Shown here one piece after another: positions 8,901-18,173 of a DNA stretch of 62,459 bases. The DNA comes from Enterocloster aldenensis (lineage in GTDB: Bacteria; Bacillota; Clostridia; Lachnospirales; Lachnospiraceae), in the NCBI RefSeq assembly GCF_003434055.1, contig NZ_QVEX01000002.1:1-62459 (forward strand), read 5' to 3'. Every line of letters begins with the position of its first letter. Within the stretch, counting starts at the first letter, position 1. The position numbers and the translations under genes were made by a program. The notes below the pieces were generated by a model. The model saw nothing but the letters and a program-made list of their open reading frames with translations. It was not told where the DNA came from and did no database searches.

Positions 8901-9141
8901 AGATACCTCCTTATTGATAAAAGAGAGATTATTACTTCCCTCAATTTTGCTGTTTTTAGCATATTCAGGCACGCACAGCTCATTATTTCCATCCCTATAA
9001 CATTGCCTCACATCCCGTCCCCCTAAACCCCCGTTATCCCGGACAGTATTTCCTCTATCTGGCCTCTGCCTGAATCGGGGACTGTGATTATAAATGCCTC
9101 CATCCTCTGGCTTTATTTATATTCCGGCTGTCTCCCGGTTC

Positions 9142-9837
9142 CTACCCAATGATTATCTCCTCCACCAGCGCCTGCACATGTATCTTCATGGTATCCAGGC
9201 AAGGCACCGGGCAAATCCGGTCATCCAGGGCCAGCGGCAGTTCGGTGCAGCCCAGGATGATGGCCTGTATCCCATCTTCCTCCACCATTCTTCTTATGAT
9301 CCTCACAAGCCCTTCCCGGGTCCCTTCCCTGACATCCGCAAATTCCAGCTCCGTATATATCTTCTCATTGATATATGCCATCTCCTCTTCCCTGGGGCTT
9401 ATGACCTGGATTCCCTTTTCCTCAAAGGGCTTTTTAAAAAAGCTTCCTTTCATGGTAAATATAGTCCCCATCAGCCCCAGTCTTGACAGTCCCCGTCTTT
9501 CCGCTTCCTCGCAGGCAGCCTCAATAATACTTACCAGCGGAATGGGCGTTTGCTGCTTTAACTGGTCAAAGACAATATGCGGCGTATTGGCAGACAATGC
9601 GGCAAACTCTGCCCCTGCCGCCGCCAGATTCCTGACTGCTGCCAGCAGATACCCGGTCAGTTCATCGTACCGCCCTTCATTGCAGAACCTCTGGATGTGA
9701 AACACATCCACACTTTCCAAGGAAAGAAAAGGCAGTACATTGCTGCCCATCCTCTCACGCACCCCATAGATGATCCCCCGGTAATAGGGAACAGTGGATT
9801 CCGGTCCCATTCCGCCCACCAGCCCTAGTTTTTTCAT
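9142..9837 (-). CDS. Aspartate/glutamate racemase family protein
   Basis: Residues 1-15 (MKKLGLVGGMGPEST) and the late IILGCTELPLAL are the hallmarks of the Asp/Glu racemase superfamily. Two cysteines normally act as the paired acid/base. The second is present in GCTE, but the first motif, usually (P/A/S)CNT or similar, reads LSANTPH here with no cysteine. Either the enzyme uses another group or it is not a racemase. At 231 residues the length is normal. It stands alone; a 240-base gap with the trpB promoter separates it from the divergent trpB. Confidence 0.82.
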   Translation of the reverse strand: MKKLGLVGGMGPESTVPYYRGIIYGVRERMGSNVLPFLSLESVDVFHIQRFCNEGRYDELTGYLLAAVRNLAAAGAEFAALSANTPHIVFDQLKQQTPIPLVSIIEAACEEAERRGLSRLGLMGTIFTMKGSFFKKPFEEKGIQVISPREEEMAYINEKIYTELEFADVREGTREGLVRIIRRMVEEDGIQAIILGCTELPLALDDRICPVPCLDTMKIHVQALVEEIIIG

Positions 9838-10015
9838 GGCATATACCTCCTTTGATCCTGCCCTGCAGACCTTGCATGCAGCTAAAAGCCATTGTCAGAC
9901 ACGCCTCTATCCGGACGGGCGGTCATGATTGGCTGACCATGCCGGAAATAAGGCTGTTTATGCTTATATATAAAAGGATACTACTGACAGGAGTTGTTTT
10001 CAAGCTGAAATGCGA

Positions 10016-10044
10016 TTGAAATGTCCCCTAAATAAAGTTATAAT
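10016..10044 (+). promoter_or_regulatory. Sigma-A-type promoter of trpB
   Basis: TTGAAA and TATAAT with a 17-bp spacer, about 34 bases before the trpB start. No T-box, trp leader peptide or attenuator is visible between it and the gene. Confidence 0.75.
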
Positions 10045-10077
10045 GGATAACATCACCATACGTTAAAGGAGAAAGAT

Positions 10078-11304
10078 ATGGATTACAGGACATATTTAAA
10101 GAACTATCCCGATAAGGACGGCCGTTTTGGCCCTTATGGGGGCGCTTACCTGACCGATGAGCTGGTCCCTGCTTTTGAGGAGATTGCAGACGCCTACCAG
10201 ACCATCTGCCACTCTTCCCAATTCATCAATGAACTGCGCAGGATACGCAAGGAGTTCCAGGGCAGGCCCACACCGGTTTACCACTGCGAGCGGCTGTCCA
10301 AGAAAATCGGGAACTGCCAGATTTACCTGAAGCGGGAGGACCTTAACCACACCGGCGCCCACAAGCTGAACCACTGTATGGGCGAGGGCCTTCTTGCCAA
10401 ATTCATGGGCAAGAAGCGTCTGATTGCAGAGACCGGCGCCGGACAGCACGGCGTGGCCCTGGCAACGGCCGCCGCCTTCTTTGGCCTGGAATGCGAGATA
10501 CACATGGGCGAGGTGGACATTGCAAAGCAGGCGCCCAATGTTACCAGGATGAGGATCCTGGGCGCAAAGGTGGTACCGGTCACCCATGGCCTTAAAACCT
10601 TAAAGGAAGCAGTGGATTCGGCATTTGAATCTTATGCCAAAAACTATAAGGACTCCATCTACTGCATCGGTTCCGCCTTAGGTCCCCATCCATTCCCACT
10701 GATGGTGCGGGATTTCCAGTCAGTTGTGGGATATGAGGCCAGGGACCAGTTCTACGAGATGACAGGCATGCAACCGGATGAAGTATGCGCCTGCGTGGGA
10801 GGAGGCAGCAATTCCATCGGTATGTTCATCCCATTTTTAGACGACCCGGTTGACATTACCGGAATCGAGCCTCTGGGAAGAGGCGAAAAGCTGGGCGACC
10901 ACGCAGCCTCCATGAAGTTTGGCGAAAAAGGCATCATGCACGGCTTTGAAAGCATCATGCTGAAAGATGAAAATGGCGAGCCTGCCCCGGTTTACTCCAT
11001 TGCCAGCGGCCTGGATTACCCCTCCGTTGGACCGGAGCACGCATTCCTCCATGACCTGGGACGGGTGAGATATGAGACGGTCAGTGATGAGGAAGCCATG
11101 GAAGCATTTTTCAAATTATCCCGGTACGAAGGAATCATCCCGGCCATTGAAAGCTCCCACGCCGTTGCCTACGCCATGCGCAGGGCAAAGGAAATGAGGC
11201 AGGGCTCCATCCTGGTATGCTTAAGCGGCAGGGGCGACAAGGATATTGATTATGTGGTTGAACATTATGGTTACGGGGAACAGTTTTTAGATGGACAGGA
11301 ATAG
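10078..11304 (+). CDS. trpB: Tryptophan synthase beta chain, solitary
   Basis: TrpB joins indole and serine to make tryptophan with pyridoxal phosphate. Conserved parts are seen: [11 protein letters not shown] at the N-terminus, [15 protein letters not shown] with the Schiff-base Lys around residue 98, [19 protein letters not shown], and the phosphate-binding [12 protein letters not shown]. The residues after the Lys read [10 protein letters not shown], where common TrpBs have HK(I/T)N(N/Q)xLGQ. At 408 residues the length fits. There is no trpA or any other trp gene next to it, and it has its own promoter and terminator, so it may salvage free indole or serve a moonlighting beta-replacement reaction. 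Confidence 0.9.
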   Translation: MDYRTYLKNYPDKDGRFGPYGGAYLTDELVPAFEEIADAYQTICHSSQFINELRRIRKEFQGRPTPVYHCERLSKKIGNCQIYLKREDLNHTGAHKLNHCMGEGLLAKFMGKKRLIAETGAGQHGVALATAAAFFGLECEIHMGEVDIAKQAPNVTRMRILGAKVVPVTHGLKTLKEAVDSAFESYAKNYKDSIYCIGSALGPHPFPLMVRDFQSVVGYEARDQFYEMTGMQPDEVCACVGGGSNSIGMFIPFLDDPVDITGIEPLGRGEKLGDHAASMKFGEKGIMHGFESIMLKDENGEPAPVYSIASGLDYPSVGPEHAFLHDLGRVRYETVSDEEAMEAFFKLSRYEGIIPAIESSHAVAYAMRRAKEMRQGSILVCLSGRGDKDIDYVVEHYGYGEQFLDGQE

Positions 11305-11332
11305 GTGATGCCTAGGATTTGTTTGAAAATGG

Positions 11333-11362
11333 ACAGGAGGCCTGCAGCGGCCTCCTGTTTTC
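11333..11362 (+). terminator. Rho-independent terminator after trpB
   Basis: ACAGGAGGCC and GGCCTCCTGT form a 10-bp stem around a TGCAGC loop, followed by TTTTCC. It also lies just beyond the 3' end of the convergent deacetylase gene. Confidence 0.85.
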
Positions 11363-11372
11363 CATATACTTC

Positions 11373-12722
11373 CTATTTATGAATATTAAAATATACCTGC
11401 CCGGCTTCCAGGGGAATACCTTTTGCAGCATACATCTCGCTGACCGTTACAAACTGGTAACCCTGGGCAGCCAGTTGGGGGATTGCGGCCTCAAATGCTT
11501 CCGCCGTTGAGGGATAAAGGTCATGCATCAGTATGATGCTTCCATCCCTTGCCTGGGATAACAAGGCGGAAAGAATGGCATCCTTATCCTTACTGGACCA
11601 GTCTTCCGTATCAATATTCCACTGAATCATGGGATAGGATACAAGCCCTGATACCTGGCCCTTAAATGCGCCGTAAGGCACCCGGACCAGTTTGGGCCGA
11701 AAGCCGGTCACTGCCTCCACTGCGTCATTGGTCATCTCAATCTGGGAAATGACTTCCTCCGGAGCCAGATTTTCCAGGTTTTTATGGTTATATGTATGAT
11801 TACCGATCTCGGACCCGGAATCGTGGATCCGTTTCAGGGTATCTTTATAATCATTGACACGGCTTCCCACAATGAAGAACGTGGCCCTTCCTCCATACGT
11901 ATCCAATACATCCAGGATTCTCTGATCCACCTTGGTAAAAGGACCGTCGTCAAAGGTAAATGCAATCATGGGTTTTGTCCCATCCACAGGCCCTGGAATG
12001 GATGACAGTTTTCCTGCCATATCAACGCTTCCTGCCGAGGATGCGGCTGCCGGCGGGCCTGCGGCCACGGCCGGCCCGCTTTCACTGCCCAATCCTCCCA
12101 GCGGCTCAATGGTCTTAGGGTCCGGTGCCAGGGCTTTCCCTGCGCCATCTGAAACAGCGTTTCCCTGGAGGACGCCGGGAACCGACGGAAGGGTCTGATT
12201 CTGTCCAGGACCTGTGAGCTCTGCCTGTTCCGGGGAATTGCCCCTGCCATCTGACGGACCTTCGTTTTTTACATACGTGCTGTCTGAACCGCCGCTGCCT
12301 GAACCATCGCTGTCTGAACCACCGCCATATGGATCTGTCTGATTTATATCCTTTTCTCCGTCAGGACCGCCATTCCTGTCCTCACCGCTTCCACCCGGCC
12401 CTGCAGCCCCGTTTCCGCCAGTTCCTTCCCCCTTGTTCCTGCCTGCCCCAATCACAGCTGTCCAGCCGGATGTGGCAAGGCCACGGTTACCGGCATATAA
12501 ATTTTTTCCATAATATAACAACTGCACCATACAGAACACTGCCACCAGAACAATGGCAAGGGTTCCACCAAACCGCAGGGTTGAATGGAAGCCTTCCCTG
12601 CCCATGCCGACACGGCGTGTCCTGCCTGGCCGCCTCCTGGTTTTGAAGCCGGCAGGCCTTTTCTTATATAAGGATTTTGCACCGGCATGTTTATCTGCCC
12701 TTTTTTTTGTGTTGTAAATCAT
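11373..12722 (-). CDS. Membrane-anchored polysaccharide deacetylase (NodB domain)
   Basis: The last ~200 residues are a NodB/CE4 domain: AFTFDDGP (metal and catalytic Asp pair), GSEIGNHTYNH (metal His pair), PKLVRVPYG, and IILMHDLYP. Such enzymes remove acetyl groups from peptidoglycan or surface glycans. A basic cytoplasmic start (~residues 1-48) leads into one membrane helix (TLAIVLVAVFCMVQLLYYG), then a ~170-residue Gly/Ser/Asp-rich linker that spans the wall. Total 449 residues. Start has an AGGAG site 10 bases upstream. Context: CapA-family neighbour on the same strand 520 bases upstream has the same anchor-linker-enzyme design. Confidence 0.9.
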   Translation of the reverse strand: MIYNTKKRADKHAGAKSLYKKRPAGFKTRRRPGRTRRVGMGREGFHSTLRFGGTLAIVLVAVFCMVQLLYYGKNLYAGNRGLATSGWTAVIGAGRNKGEGTGGNGAAGPGGSGEDRNGGPDGEKDINQTDPYGGGSDSDGSGSGGSDSTYVKNEGPSDGRGNSPEQAELTGPGQNQTLPSVPGVLQGNAVSDGAGKALAPDPKTIEPLGGLGSESGPAVAAGPPAAASSAGSVDMAGKLSSIPGPVDGTKPMIAFTFDDGPFTKVDQRILDVLDTYGGRATFFIVGSRVNDYKDTLKRIHDSGSEIGNHTYNHKNLENLAPEEVISQIEMTNDAVEAVTGFRPKLVRVPYGAFKGQVSGLVSYPMIQWNIDTEDWSSKDKDAILSALLSQARDGSIILMHDLYPSTAEAFEAAIPQLAAQGYQFVTVSEMYAAKGIPLEAGQVYFNIHK

Positions 12723-12820
12723 CTATATTTATCTCCTGTACAGGGTAATTTAATCACTTTACTTTATTAGACGGAATTAGATGCCAAAAAGTTTCACATT
12801 CATAAAATTCATGCTGCTTT

Positions 12821-12982
12821 AGGGTGTGTTTGAAAATTGCTTTCCGTCAGCTGTGCGTCCCACTTTGTGGGAGATTTGGTCCCGATGAGGGAGGCGTAGC
12901 GGGCTACGTTGACCGAATTGGGACCAAATATGCCGCGAAGTGGGGCGCGCAGATGGCGGGAATGAATTTTCAAACAGACCCT
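12821..12982. repeat. 162-bp imperfect palindromic repeat (MITE-like)
   Basis: The whole segment folds on itself. The ends are AGGGTGTGTTTGAAAATT and its near-complement AATTTTCAAACAGACCCT, and inner parts also pair (TTTGGTCCC with GGGACCAAA; CGTAGC with GCTACG). It codes for no protein. Similar half-copies occur at 49601-49642 and 58861-58888, and a degenerate one near 44468, so this is a dispersed repeat family. Terminal target duplications were not clear. Confidence 0.8.
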
Positions 12983-13180
12983 AGACCAGCCTTTCCATTG
13001 TAATCTTATGCAGGGATCCTGTCTATGGATTTAATGAAATTGAAAGAATAGTGTCAGAAAGTGGATTGGGAAACCTGAACAAAATAAAAAGGCCCGGACA
13101 CATCACGGACCAAACGAACGTTCCTTTCATACAAAACAACCCTACGGAGACAGAAAGCAATGGACCGGGATGCAAGACAA

Positions 13181-13218
13181 CAGTCCGGGGATAGGACTGC
13201 CTTCCTACCCCCGGACTG
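13181..13218 (-). terminator. Terminator-type hairpin after capA-like gene
   Basis: CAGTCCGGGG pairs perfectly with CCCCGGACTG. It lies 24 bases past the stop codon of the CapA-family gene. Only a weak T-rich stretch follows on the minus strand. The remaining bases of the 519-base gap up to the deacetylase gene hold the palindromic repeat and nothing else recognisable. Confidence 0.6.
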
Positions 13219-13241
13219 CTCCGGGAACACTGCTTCCCGGA

Positions 13242-14591
13242 CTATTCTCCGGATAATGTCCCTGTTTCCTCATCCACCGCCACATCATACGATATGCTGG
13301 TCATATACTGGTAAAACCCCTGCTTTTCTGCATCATCGGTCATGGCGCGCGTATATCCGCCTGAGGAAGTGCCGGGCACCAGTTCAAGGGAAAGGGTCAC
13401 GCCGTCCCAGTCAGCCTTAAGAAGCGCTGTCCTGGGGATGCTGCTGCCAAATATGAAATTGCCAAGACTGTATATGATTGGCTTCCCTTTATAATATTCC
13501 ATTCCCTGAAGCACATGGGGGTGGCTGCCGATTACCATGTCGGCTCCTGCATCGATATACTGCTTTCCCATGGTCCTCTGGTAGTCCTGGGGGCGTTCAT
13601 CCCGCTCGATTCCCCAATGCACGTACACGATAACAAAATCACATTCTTCTTTGGCTTTCCTTATCTCTTCCAGCAGAAGGGCCGGATCATAGGTGGTCAG
13701 CATGCCCGGACCATTGGCAGTTGCATTCCACGACCCCACGGGGATTACCCTGGATGCCCCCAGGAATCCAATTTTCTTTCCTTTTATTTCCATGATGACC
13801 GGCCTTTTGGCCTCATCCAGGTTGGCGCCTGCACCTACCCTGTATATTCCGGCCTGGTCCAATGTATGGCATGTATCCAACAGGGCATCGGTCCCAAAAT
13901 CCAGGGCATGGTTATTGGCAAGGGTCACGATATCAATTCCCAATTCCTGGAATATGGATACCTTCTCAGGTGGCAGACGGAACGTAAACTGCTTATCCGC
14001 AGCAGCCGTCCCCCTGCTGCTGAAGGGAAATTCCTCATTAGCCATAAATACATCGCTGCTGTCAATGACGGAACGGAATGTCCCATCCACCACACCGCTT
14101 ATATCCCCAGCCTTGTTATAGGCGCCCAGCACATGATCTGATAATAGTATGTCCCCGGCAAATACAAAATGGATGGTGGAATCATCTGTCCCATCCGCAC
14201 CAGCGCCCTTATCGCCCATGTCCTGCCCGCTCCCGGCTGTTCCCAAACCATTTTCCAGGGAATCCCCGGCCGTTCCGGGCCCCTGTCCGTCCCCTGCATC
14301 TGCCGGCTGTCCGTCCGATGCAGGGTCCCATGGCCCGCTGCTGTCCCAGGGTTCGTTCCCGCCCCGGTTTCCATGCAGGCTGTCCCCATCTTCCGGCCTG
14401 CCCTCTGCCAGGCCCCCATGCCCTGATCCGCCGGGTACTCCCATATCCGGCGCGCTGTCTTTAAAGGCGCCTATATCCTCTGCCTTCACGTATCTGTCAT
14501 GTACAGTGCTCCACACAAGATATCCTGTTATTCCTGCCAGCATGATTCCTAGGATAATCACAGCTGTCAGCATTATGTTCCTTTTGTCCAT
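13242..14591 (-). CDS. CapA-family (PGA_cap) membrane-anchored protein
   Basis: The C-terminal ~310 residues form the CapA metallophosphatase-like domain: FVFAGDILLSDH, VFMANEEFPFSS, VTLANNHALDFG, VYVHWGIE, MVIGSHPHVLQG and YSLGNFIFGSS, with the His/Asp metal ligands in place. The family includes poly-gamma-glutamate capsule factor CapA, though most members have unknown substrates. A membrane helix (ILGIMLAGITGYLVW, residues ~13-28) and a ~100-residue Gly/Asp-rich linker precede it, so the enzyme faces the wall. No capB/capC genes are nearby. An AGAGG site precedes the ATG. Confidence 0.88.
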   Translation of the reverse strand: MDKRNIMLTAVIILGIMLAGITGYLVWSTVHDRYVKAEDIGAFKDSAPDMGVPGGSGHGGLAEGRPEDGDSLHGNRGGNEPWDSSGPWDPASDGQPADAGDGQGPGTAGDSLENGLGTAGSGQDMGDKGAGADGTDDSTIHFVFAGDILLSDHVLGAYNKAGDISGVVDGTFRSVIDSSDVFMANEEFPFSSRGTAAADKQFTFRLPPEKVSIFQELGIDIVTLANNHALDFGTDALLDTCHTLDQAGIYRVGAGANLDEAKRPVIMEIKGKKIGFLGASRVIPVGSWNATANGPGMLTTYDPALLLEEIRKAKEECDFVIVYVHWGIERDERPQDYQRTMGKQYIDAGADMVIGSHPHVLQGMEYYKGKPIIYSLGNFIFGSSIPRTALLKADWDGVTLSLELVPGTSSGGYTRAMTDDAEKQGFYQYMTSISYDVAVDEETGTLSGE

Positions 14592-14606
14592 TCAAAACCT
14601 CTTGCG

Positions 14607-15467
14607 TTAAATTGCCAGGATGATTCCCCCGTCATTGGCATAGACAGTGGCCACCCCGGCTGCGGTTGTAATCAGCACATCCTTAAACTGCCCTCTCTTC
14701 ATAAGTTCTGCCCTTGTATACTCTGCCCGCTCCGCGTTGTTCACATGGCAGACCACCGCCACCTTATCCTTTGTATCGCCTGCCTCTTTTACCGCGATAT
14801 CACACATGCGCTGAAGCGCCTTATTGATTCCCCTGGCCTGGTCCAGCTTGATGATGACGCCTGAATCAGCGCCCATGACCGGCTTGATATTAAGTGCGGT
14901 TGCGAAAAATGCCTGCAGTCCTGAAAGCCTTCCGTTCTTGCGCAGTGTATCCAGGCTCTCCAGGACAAAATAGGTATGCATCCTGTCCCTGAACCCAAGG
15001 GCTTTCTCAAGGACCTGGCTGAATTCCAGCCCGGCTTCACAAAGGCTTTGGATGAACAGCCCGATATTAAGTTCACCTGAGGACGCGGATAAGGAGTCTA
15101 TGACAGCTACCTGCTTTTTCTGTGCCTGTTCGCCTTTTTCCGCCTGCTCTTCCTCATACAGCTTCTTGGCCAACGCCGCTGAATTATAACTGCCGCTCAG
15201 ATGTCCGGACAGGGTAATCACAAACACGCCCTCTGCATCCGCTGCCTCATATGCTTCCTTAAATGTCTCCGGTGAAGGGCACGCTGTCTTCGGGCATTCC
15301 GGGCAGGCCTTTACCATATCTATGAATTTCTTCTGATTAAATGTCTCATCATCCACCACGGTGGCAGTGCCCACCTGCAGTGTAAGCGGTATCATCTGGA
15401 ATCTGGAATCCTTCTTTAACTCGTCTGTCAGGTCAAGACAGCTGTCTCCAATTATTTTGTAGGTCAT
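14607..15467 (-). CDS. DegV family protein (fatty-acid-binding fold)
   Basis: DegV proteins bind a fatty acid and, with FakA, feed exogenous acyl chains into phospholipid synthesis. Seen: YKIIGDSCLDLTDEL at the start, PLTLQVG, CPKTACPSPETF (the P(T/K)TSQPS-like loop that covers the acyl head), VITLSGHLSGSYNSA, and SLSASSGELNIG. The frame could start at 15494, but GGAGG 7 bases before the ATG at 15467 decides for 286 residues. A second DegV gene is at 48.6 kb. No FakA/DAK gene is adjacent to either. Confidence 0.88.
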   Translation of the reverse strand: MTYKIIGDSCLDLTDELKKDSRFQMIPLTLQVGTATVVDDETFNQKKFIDMVKACPECPKTACPSPETFKEAYEAADAEGVFVITLSGHLSGSYNSAALAKKLYEEEQAEKGEQAQKKQVAVIDSLSASSGELNIGLFIQSLCEAGLEFSQVLEKALGFRDRMHTYFVLESLDTLRKNGRLSGLQAFFATALNIKPVMGADSGVIIKLDQARGINKALQRMCDIAVKEAGDTKDKVAVVCHVNNAERAEYTRAELMKRGQFKDVLITTAAGVATVYANDGGIILAI

Positions 15468-15540
15468 ACAAAAGTCCTCCGGTTTCTTTTCCATGTTTTT
15501 AACATGTAGTATTGATTACTACTTATTATAACAGTATGCA

Positions 15541-17106
15541 TTATAAAAAGCAATCCTTAATGTAGCCAATCAATGACCGAAGGACAGACAGCACGGCATC
15601 CCTGTCCTTGCGGGCAGGCGGGACCCTGCGCCATCCCTGTTCCAGGGTGATATAGGCTGCGCCGGACAGGGTGGACTCGCGGCAGACCCTAAATCCCTGC
15701 GCATCCATCTGGACCATCCACGAAGTGCCGTGGCACCAGCAGTTTATGTCCGGCAGGCAGATATCATCCGTCCCGTCCGCAAGAAACAGACGGTAGGAAG
15801 GGAATTGTTCCATACGGCCGGCTAATTCCTCCAGCCCCCTGGCATAATGAAGCGGGGAAATAACCACCTGGCGGCCGCAGATAAGTGACAGGCTGGTGCT
15901 TACAAAACGTGTCCGGATACGGCGTTTCATTTCACCCAGCTGCAGGATCTGGATGATTTCCTCCCCTGTTCCCGGCGGATGAGTCGGCAAAAACCCGCCC
16001 TCCAACTGCCCTTCTGCCAGGCATCCTTCCTCCCCCCGCCCTGCTGCCGGATGTCCCCCCGCCAGCTGCCCTTGCGTCATCCGGCGAAGGAACCGGTTCA
16101 CCTGCCTGCACCGCAGCGCGGCCAGTCCTGATATCCCATTTTCCTGGAGGATATCATTCATCAGGGATTCTTCCACTGTCATGAATGCAGGCGCCGGGAG
16201 ATAGGATAAAAGCTTTTCCCCTTCCCGGGCCAGGCAGTCCAGGCCGCTGATTGTCTCATGTTCCATATCAATGGTCAGTTCCGTGAACATGGGGCGGCAG
16301 CTGGTGAGCACCATATGGAACACGTTCCTGTGCTGTAGGATGGAATATGCATCCGTAAAGACCGTGGTGGAGGTCTGGTCCGTGGCCATTGACATCCCGG
16401 TAACACTCATTGCATGTTCCAGGATGAAAAAGGAAAACCAGTATATGTTTTCATCATAATACTGATGATAATACCAATGCGCATTGCGATGGAATATAAG
16501 CGGGCTGCACATCTGGAAAAATGATACAAACCTGTCAACGGAAACGGAAAAGTGCAATGCTGCCCGGAATGTAAATCCCCGGTCCAAGAGCTTAAGCATC
16601 CGTCTGACCCAGGTCCTGGCATAGGCAGTATCTTCCAGCAGCCACCGGCTCTGTTCAGAATCCACATATAACATCTCGCCAGGCTCCTCCATGGCCTCGG
16701 CCACATCCAGGAGGTCGGATATTGCCTGCCGTCTTCCTTCCGTGCTGGTATAGACAGCTATTTCCGCCGTACATACCGCCTCTGTCCTAAGGGTAAATGC
16801 CCTGGGTACGGTAAAATGACGGTCAGTCAGGACCCGCCTTAAGAGGATTGCCGTATCCATGGGCGCCTTTGCCTCCTCCAGGGGAATCAGGGAACGCAGG
16901 GCATCGCACAGGGCTGCCCTGTCCTGCTCCAGGAACATCTCACAGATATCCTCGAAATACACGGACTTTACATGCAGGCGGCGGTTCCCGCTGCGCCATT
17001 TGCTGACCAGGCTGGCATCCACATGAAGCCTGCGCGCCAGGCCTGCCGTGGAAAGGCCCAGCCTGTCCATAAGATACCCCAGGGTTGACAGTTTCTTTTC
17101 GGTCAT
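15541..17106 (-). CDS. Large HTH regulator of unknown ligand
   Basis: Residues ~8-60 form a lambda-repressor-like helix-turn-helix (LGYLMDRLGLSTAGLARRLHVDASLVSKWRSG in sense, given here in part as GLARRLHVDASLVSKWRSG). The other ~450 residues match no domain I can name: helical, aromatic-rich (HWYYHQYYDENIYWFSFF), with a small low-complexity stretch near 355-385. The gene is divergent from an N-carbamoylsarcosine-amidase-like and hydantoinase-like pair, with 286 bases between that include a TATACT box at about 17214 and two CGTTATT repeats near 17246 and 17273. I infer it controls that pair. Similar one-domain-plus-unknown regulators exist in clostridia. Confidence 0.7.
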   Translation of the reverse strand: MTEKKLSTLGYLMDRLGLSTAGLARRLHVDASLVSKWRSGNRRLHVKSVYFEDICEMFLEQDRAALCDALRSLIPLEEAKAPMDTAILLRRVLTDRHFTVPRAFTLRTEAVCTAEIAVYTSTEGRRQAISDLLDVAEAMEEPGEMLYVDSEQSRWLLEDTAYARTWVRRMLKLLDRGFTFRAALHFSVSVDRFVSFFQMCSPLIFHRNAHWYYHQYYDENIYWFSFFILEHAMSVTGMSMATDQTSTTVFTDAYSILQHRNVFHMVLTSCRPMFTELTIDMEHETISGLDCLAREGEKLLSYLPAPAFMTVEESLMNDILQENGISGLAALRCRQVNRFLRRMTQGQLAGGHPAAGRGEEGCLAEGQLEGGFLPTHPPGTGEEIIQILQLGEMKRRIRTRFVSTSLSLICGRQVVISPLHYARGLEELAGRMEQFPSYRLFLADGTDDICLPDINCWCHGTSWMVQMDAQGFRVCRESTLSGAAYITLEQGWRRVPPARKDRDAVLSVLRSLIGYIKDCFL

Positions 17107-17392
17107 GGTAATTTCCTCCTCATGATATTTTTGTTTTCACATGGCAGACAGCTGTCACGGTACAGGGCCTGACAAAAGCCTTAAATCCCTTTTCAAATGA
17201 ATTTCACATTGTTATACTATAGACATGACGGCGATATGCACAAAACGTTATTCATACAACGGCTTTTATTCGTTATTTTTACCACATGTGCGCCTGGTCC
17301 GGAACAGGCACCGCGCCAGTCATCTGTGAAAAATATATGTTAAAAGATATGTGTCAATACTATGCACCCAAAAAGAAAGGAGTACATACTAC

Positions 17393-18130
17393 ATGGCAGA
17401 AAATAAGGATTATAAGTTTGTGGACCATTATGAGTTTGATGAGGAACTTCTTAAAAAGGCATTTGCTGAGGCACGTAAAATCTATAAAGAGCGTGGTTTC
17501 ATGCGCAAGATGGGATTTGGAAAGGCGCCTGCCATCACCACCGTGGACATGGCAAGGGCATGGATGAGTGAAGGTCATCCATTTACCTGCGACCATTCCG
17601 AAGAGGTCTGCGCCAATGCCCTTAAGGTATTGGAAGCCGGGCGTAAGTCTGGCGTCCCCATTTTCCATACTACCACAGGATATATCGGAAAACAGCAGTG
17701 GGACCTTCCGCGCTGGGACGAGAAAATCCCCATGAGCGCCCTGGATATCAACTCCGAATGGCTGGAGATTGACCCCAAACTGAAACCTCTTCCCGAGGAG
17801 CCGGTCATCCATAAGAAATACGCGTCGAATTTCTTCGGGACCCATCTTGCCCAGACCCTTAATTTCCTGGGCGTGGACACCCTGATTGTCATGGGTGCAA
17901 CTTCCTGTGCCTGTGTGCGCCACACGGTCATGGATTCCACCGGTTATGGGTTTAAGACCATTATACCCGAAGGAACCGTGGGCGACCGTGTTCCGGGTGT
18001 GATTGAGTGGAACCTGTTTGATATGGAAGCAAAATTTGCGGACGTGGTTCCTATTGACGAGGTGGTCAGGTATCTGGAAGGAATTGATTCCAGCGTATAC
18101 ACCAAACACGAACGGTCCTTGGACCAGTAA
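17393..18130 (+). CDS. Isochorismatase-family hydrolase, N-carbamoylsarcosine amidase-like
   Basis: N-carbamoylsarcosine amidase splits N-carbamoylsarcosine to sarcosine, CO2 and ammonia in creatinine breakdown. The triad of the superfamily is visible with numbering from the ATG at 17393: Asp52 in TTVDMARAW, Lys141/142 in HKKYASNFFGT, Cys174 in TSCACVRHT. Around them AWMSEGHPFTCD and GVIEWNLFDMEAKFADV are typical of the carbamoylsarcosine/hydrolase branch rather than nicotinamidase. AAAGGAG lies 10 bases before this ATG, so the longer frame from 17351 is not used; 245 residues. It is 43 bases before the hydantoinase-like gene, so the two are probably one operon. Other ureido substrates are possible. 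Confidence 0.8.
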   Translation: MAENKDYKFVDHYEFDEELLKKAFAEARKIYKERGFMRKMGFGKAPAITTVDMARAWMSEGHPFTCDHSEEVCANALKVLEAGRKSGVPIFHTTTGYIGKQQWDLPRWDEKIPMSALDINSEWLEIDPKLKPLPEEPVIHKKYASNFFGTHLAQTLNFLGVDTLIVMGATSCACVRHTVMDSTGYGFKTIIPEGTVGDRVPGVIEWNLFDMEAKFADVVPIDEVVRYLEGIDSSVYTKHERSLDQ

Positions 18131-18173
18131 TGATTGATTCCTGGCGCATCATGCATCCATGAAAGGAGTTAAC

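Noticed and set aside
9940..10077. T-box or trp attenuator before trpB
   Set aside because: No leader hairpins with terminator T-run, no Trp-rich leader peptide and no T-box sequence were seen; only a plain promoter.
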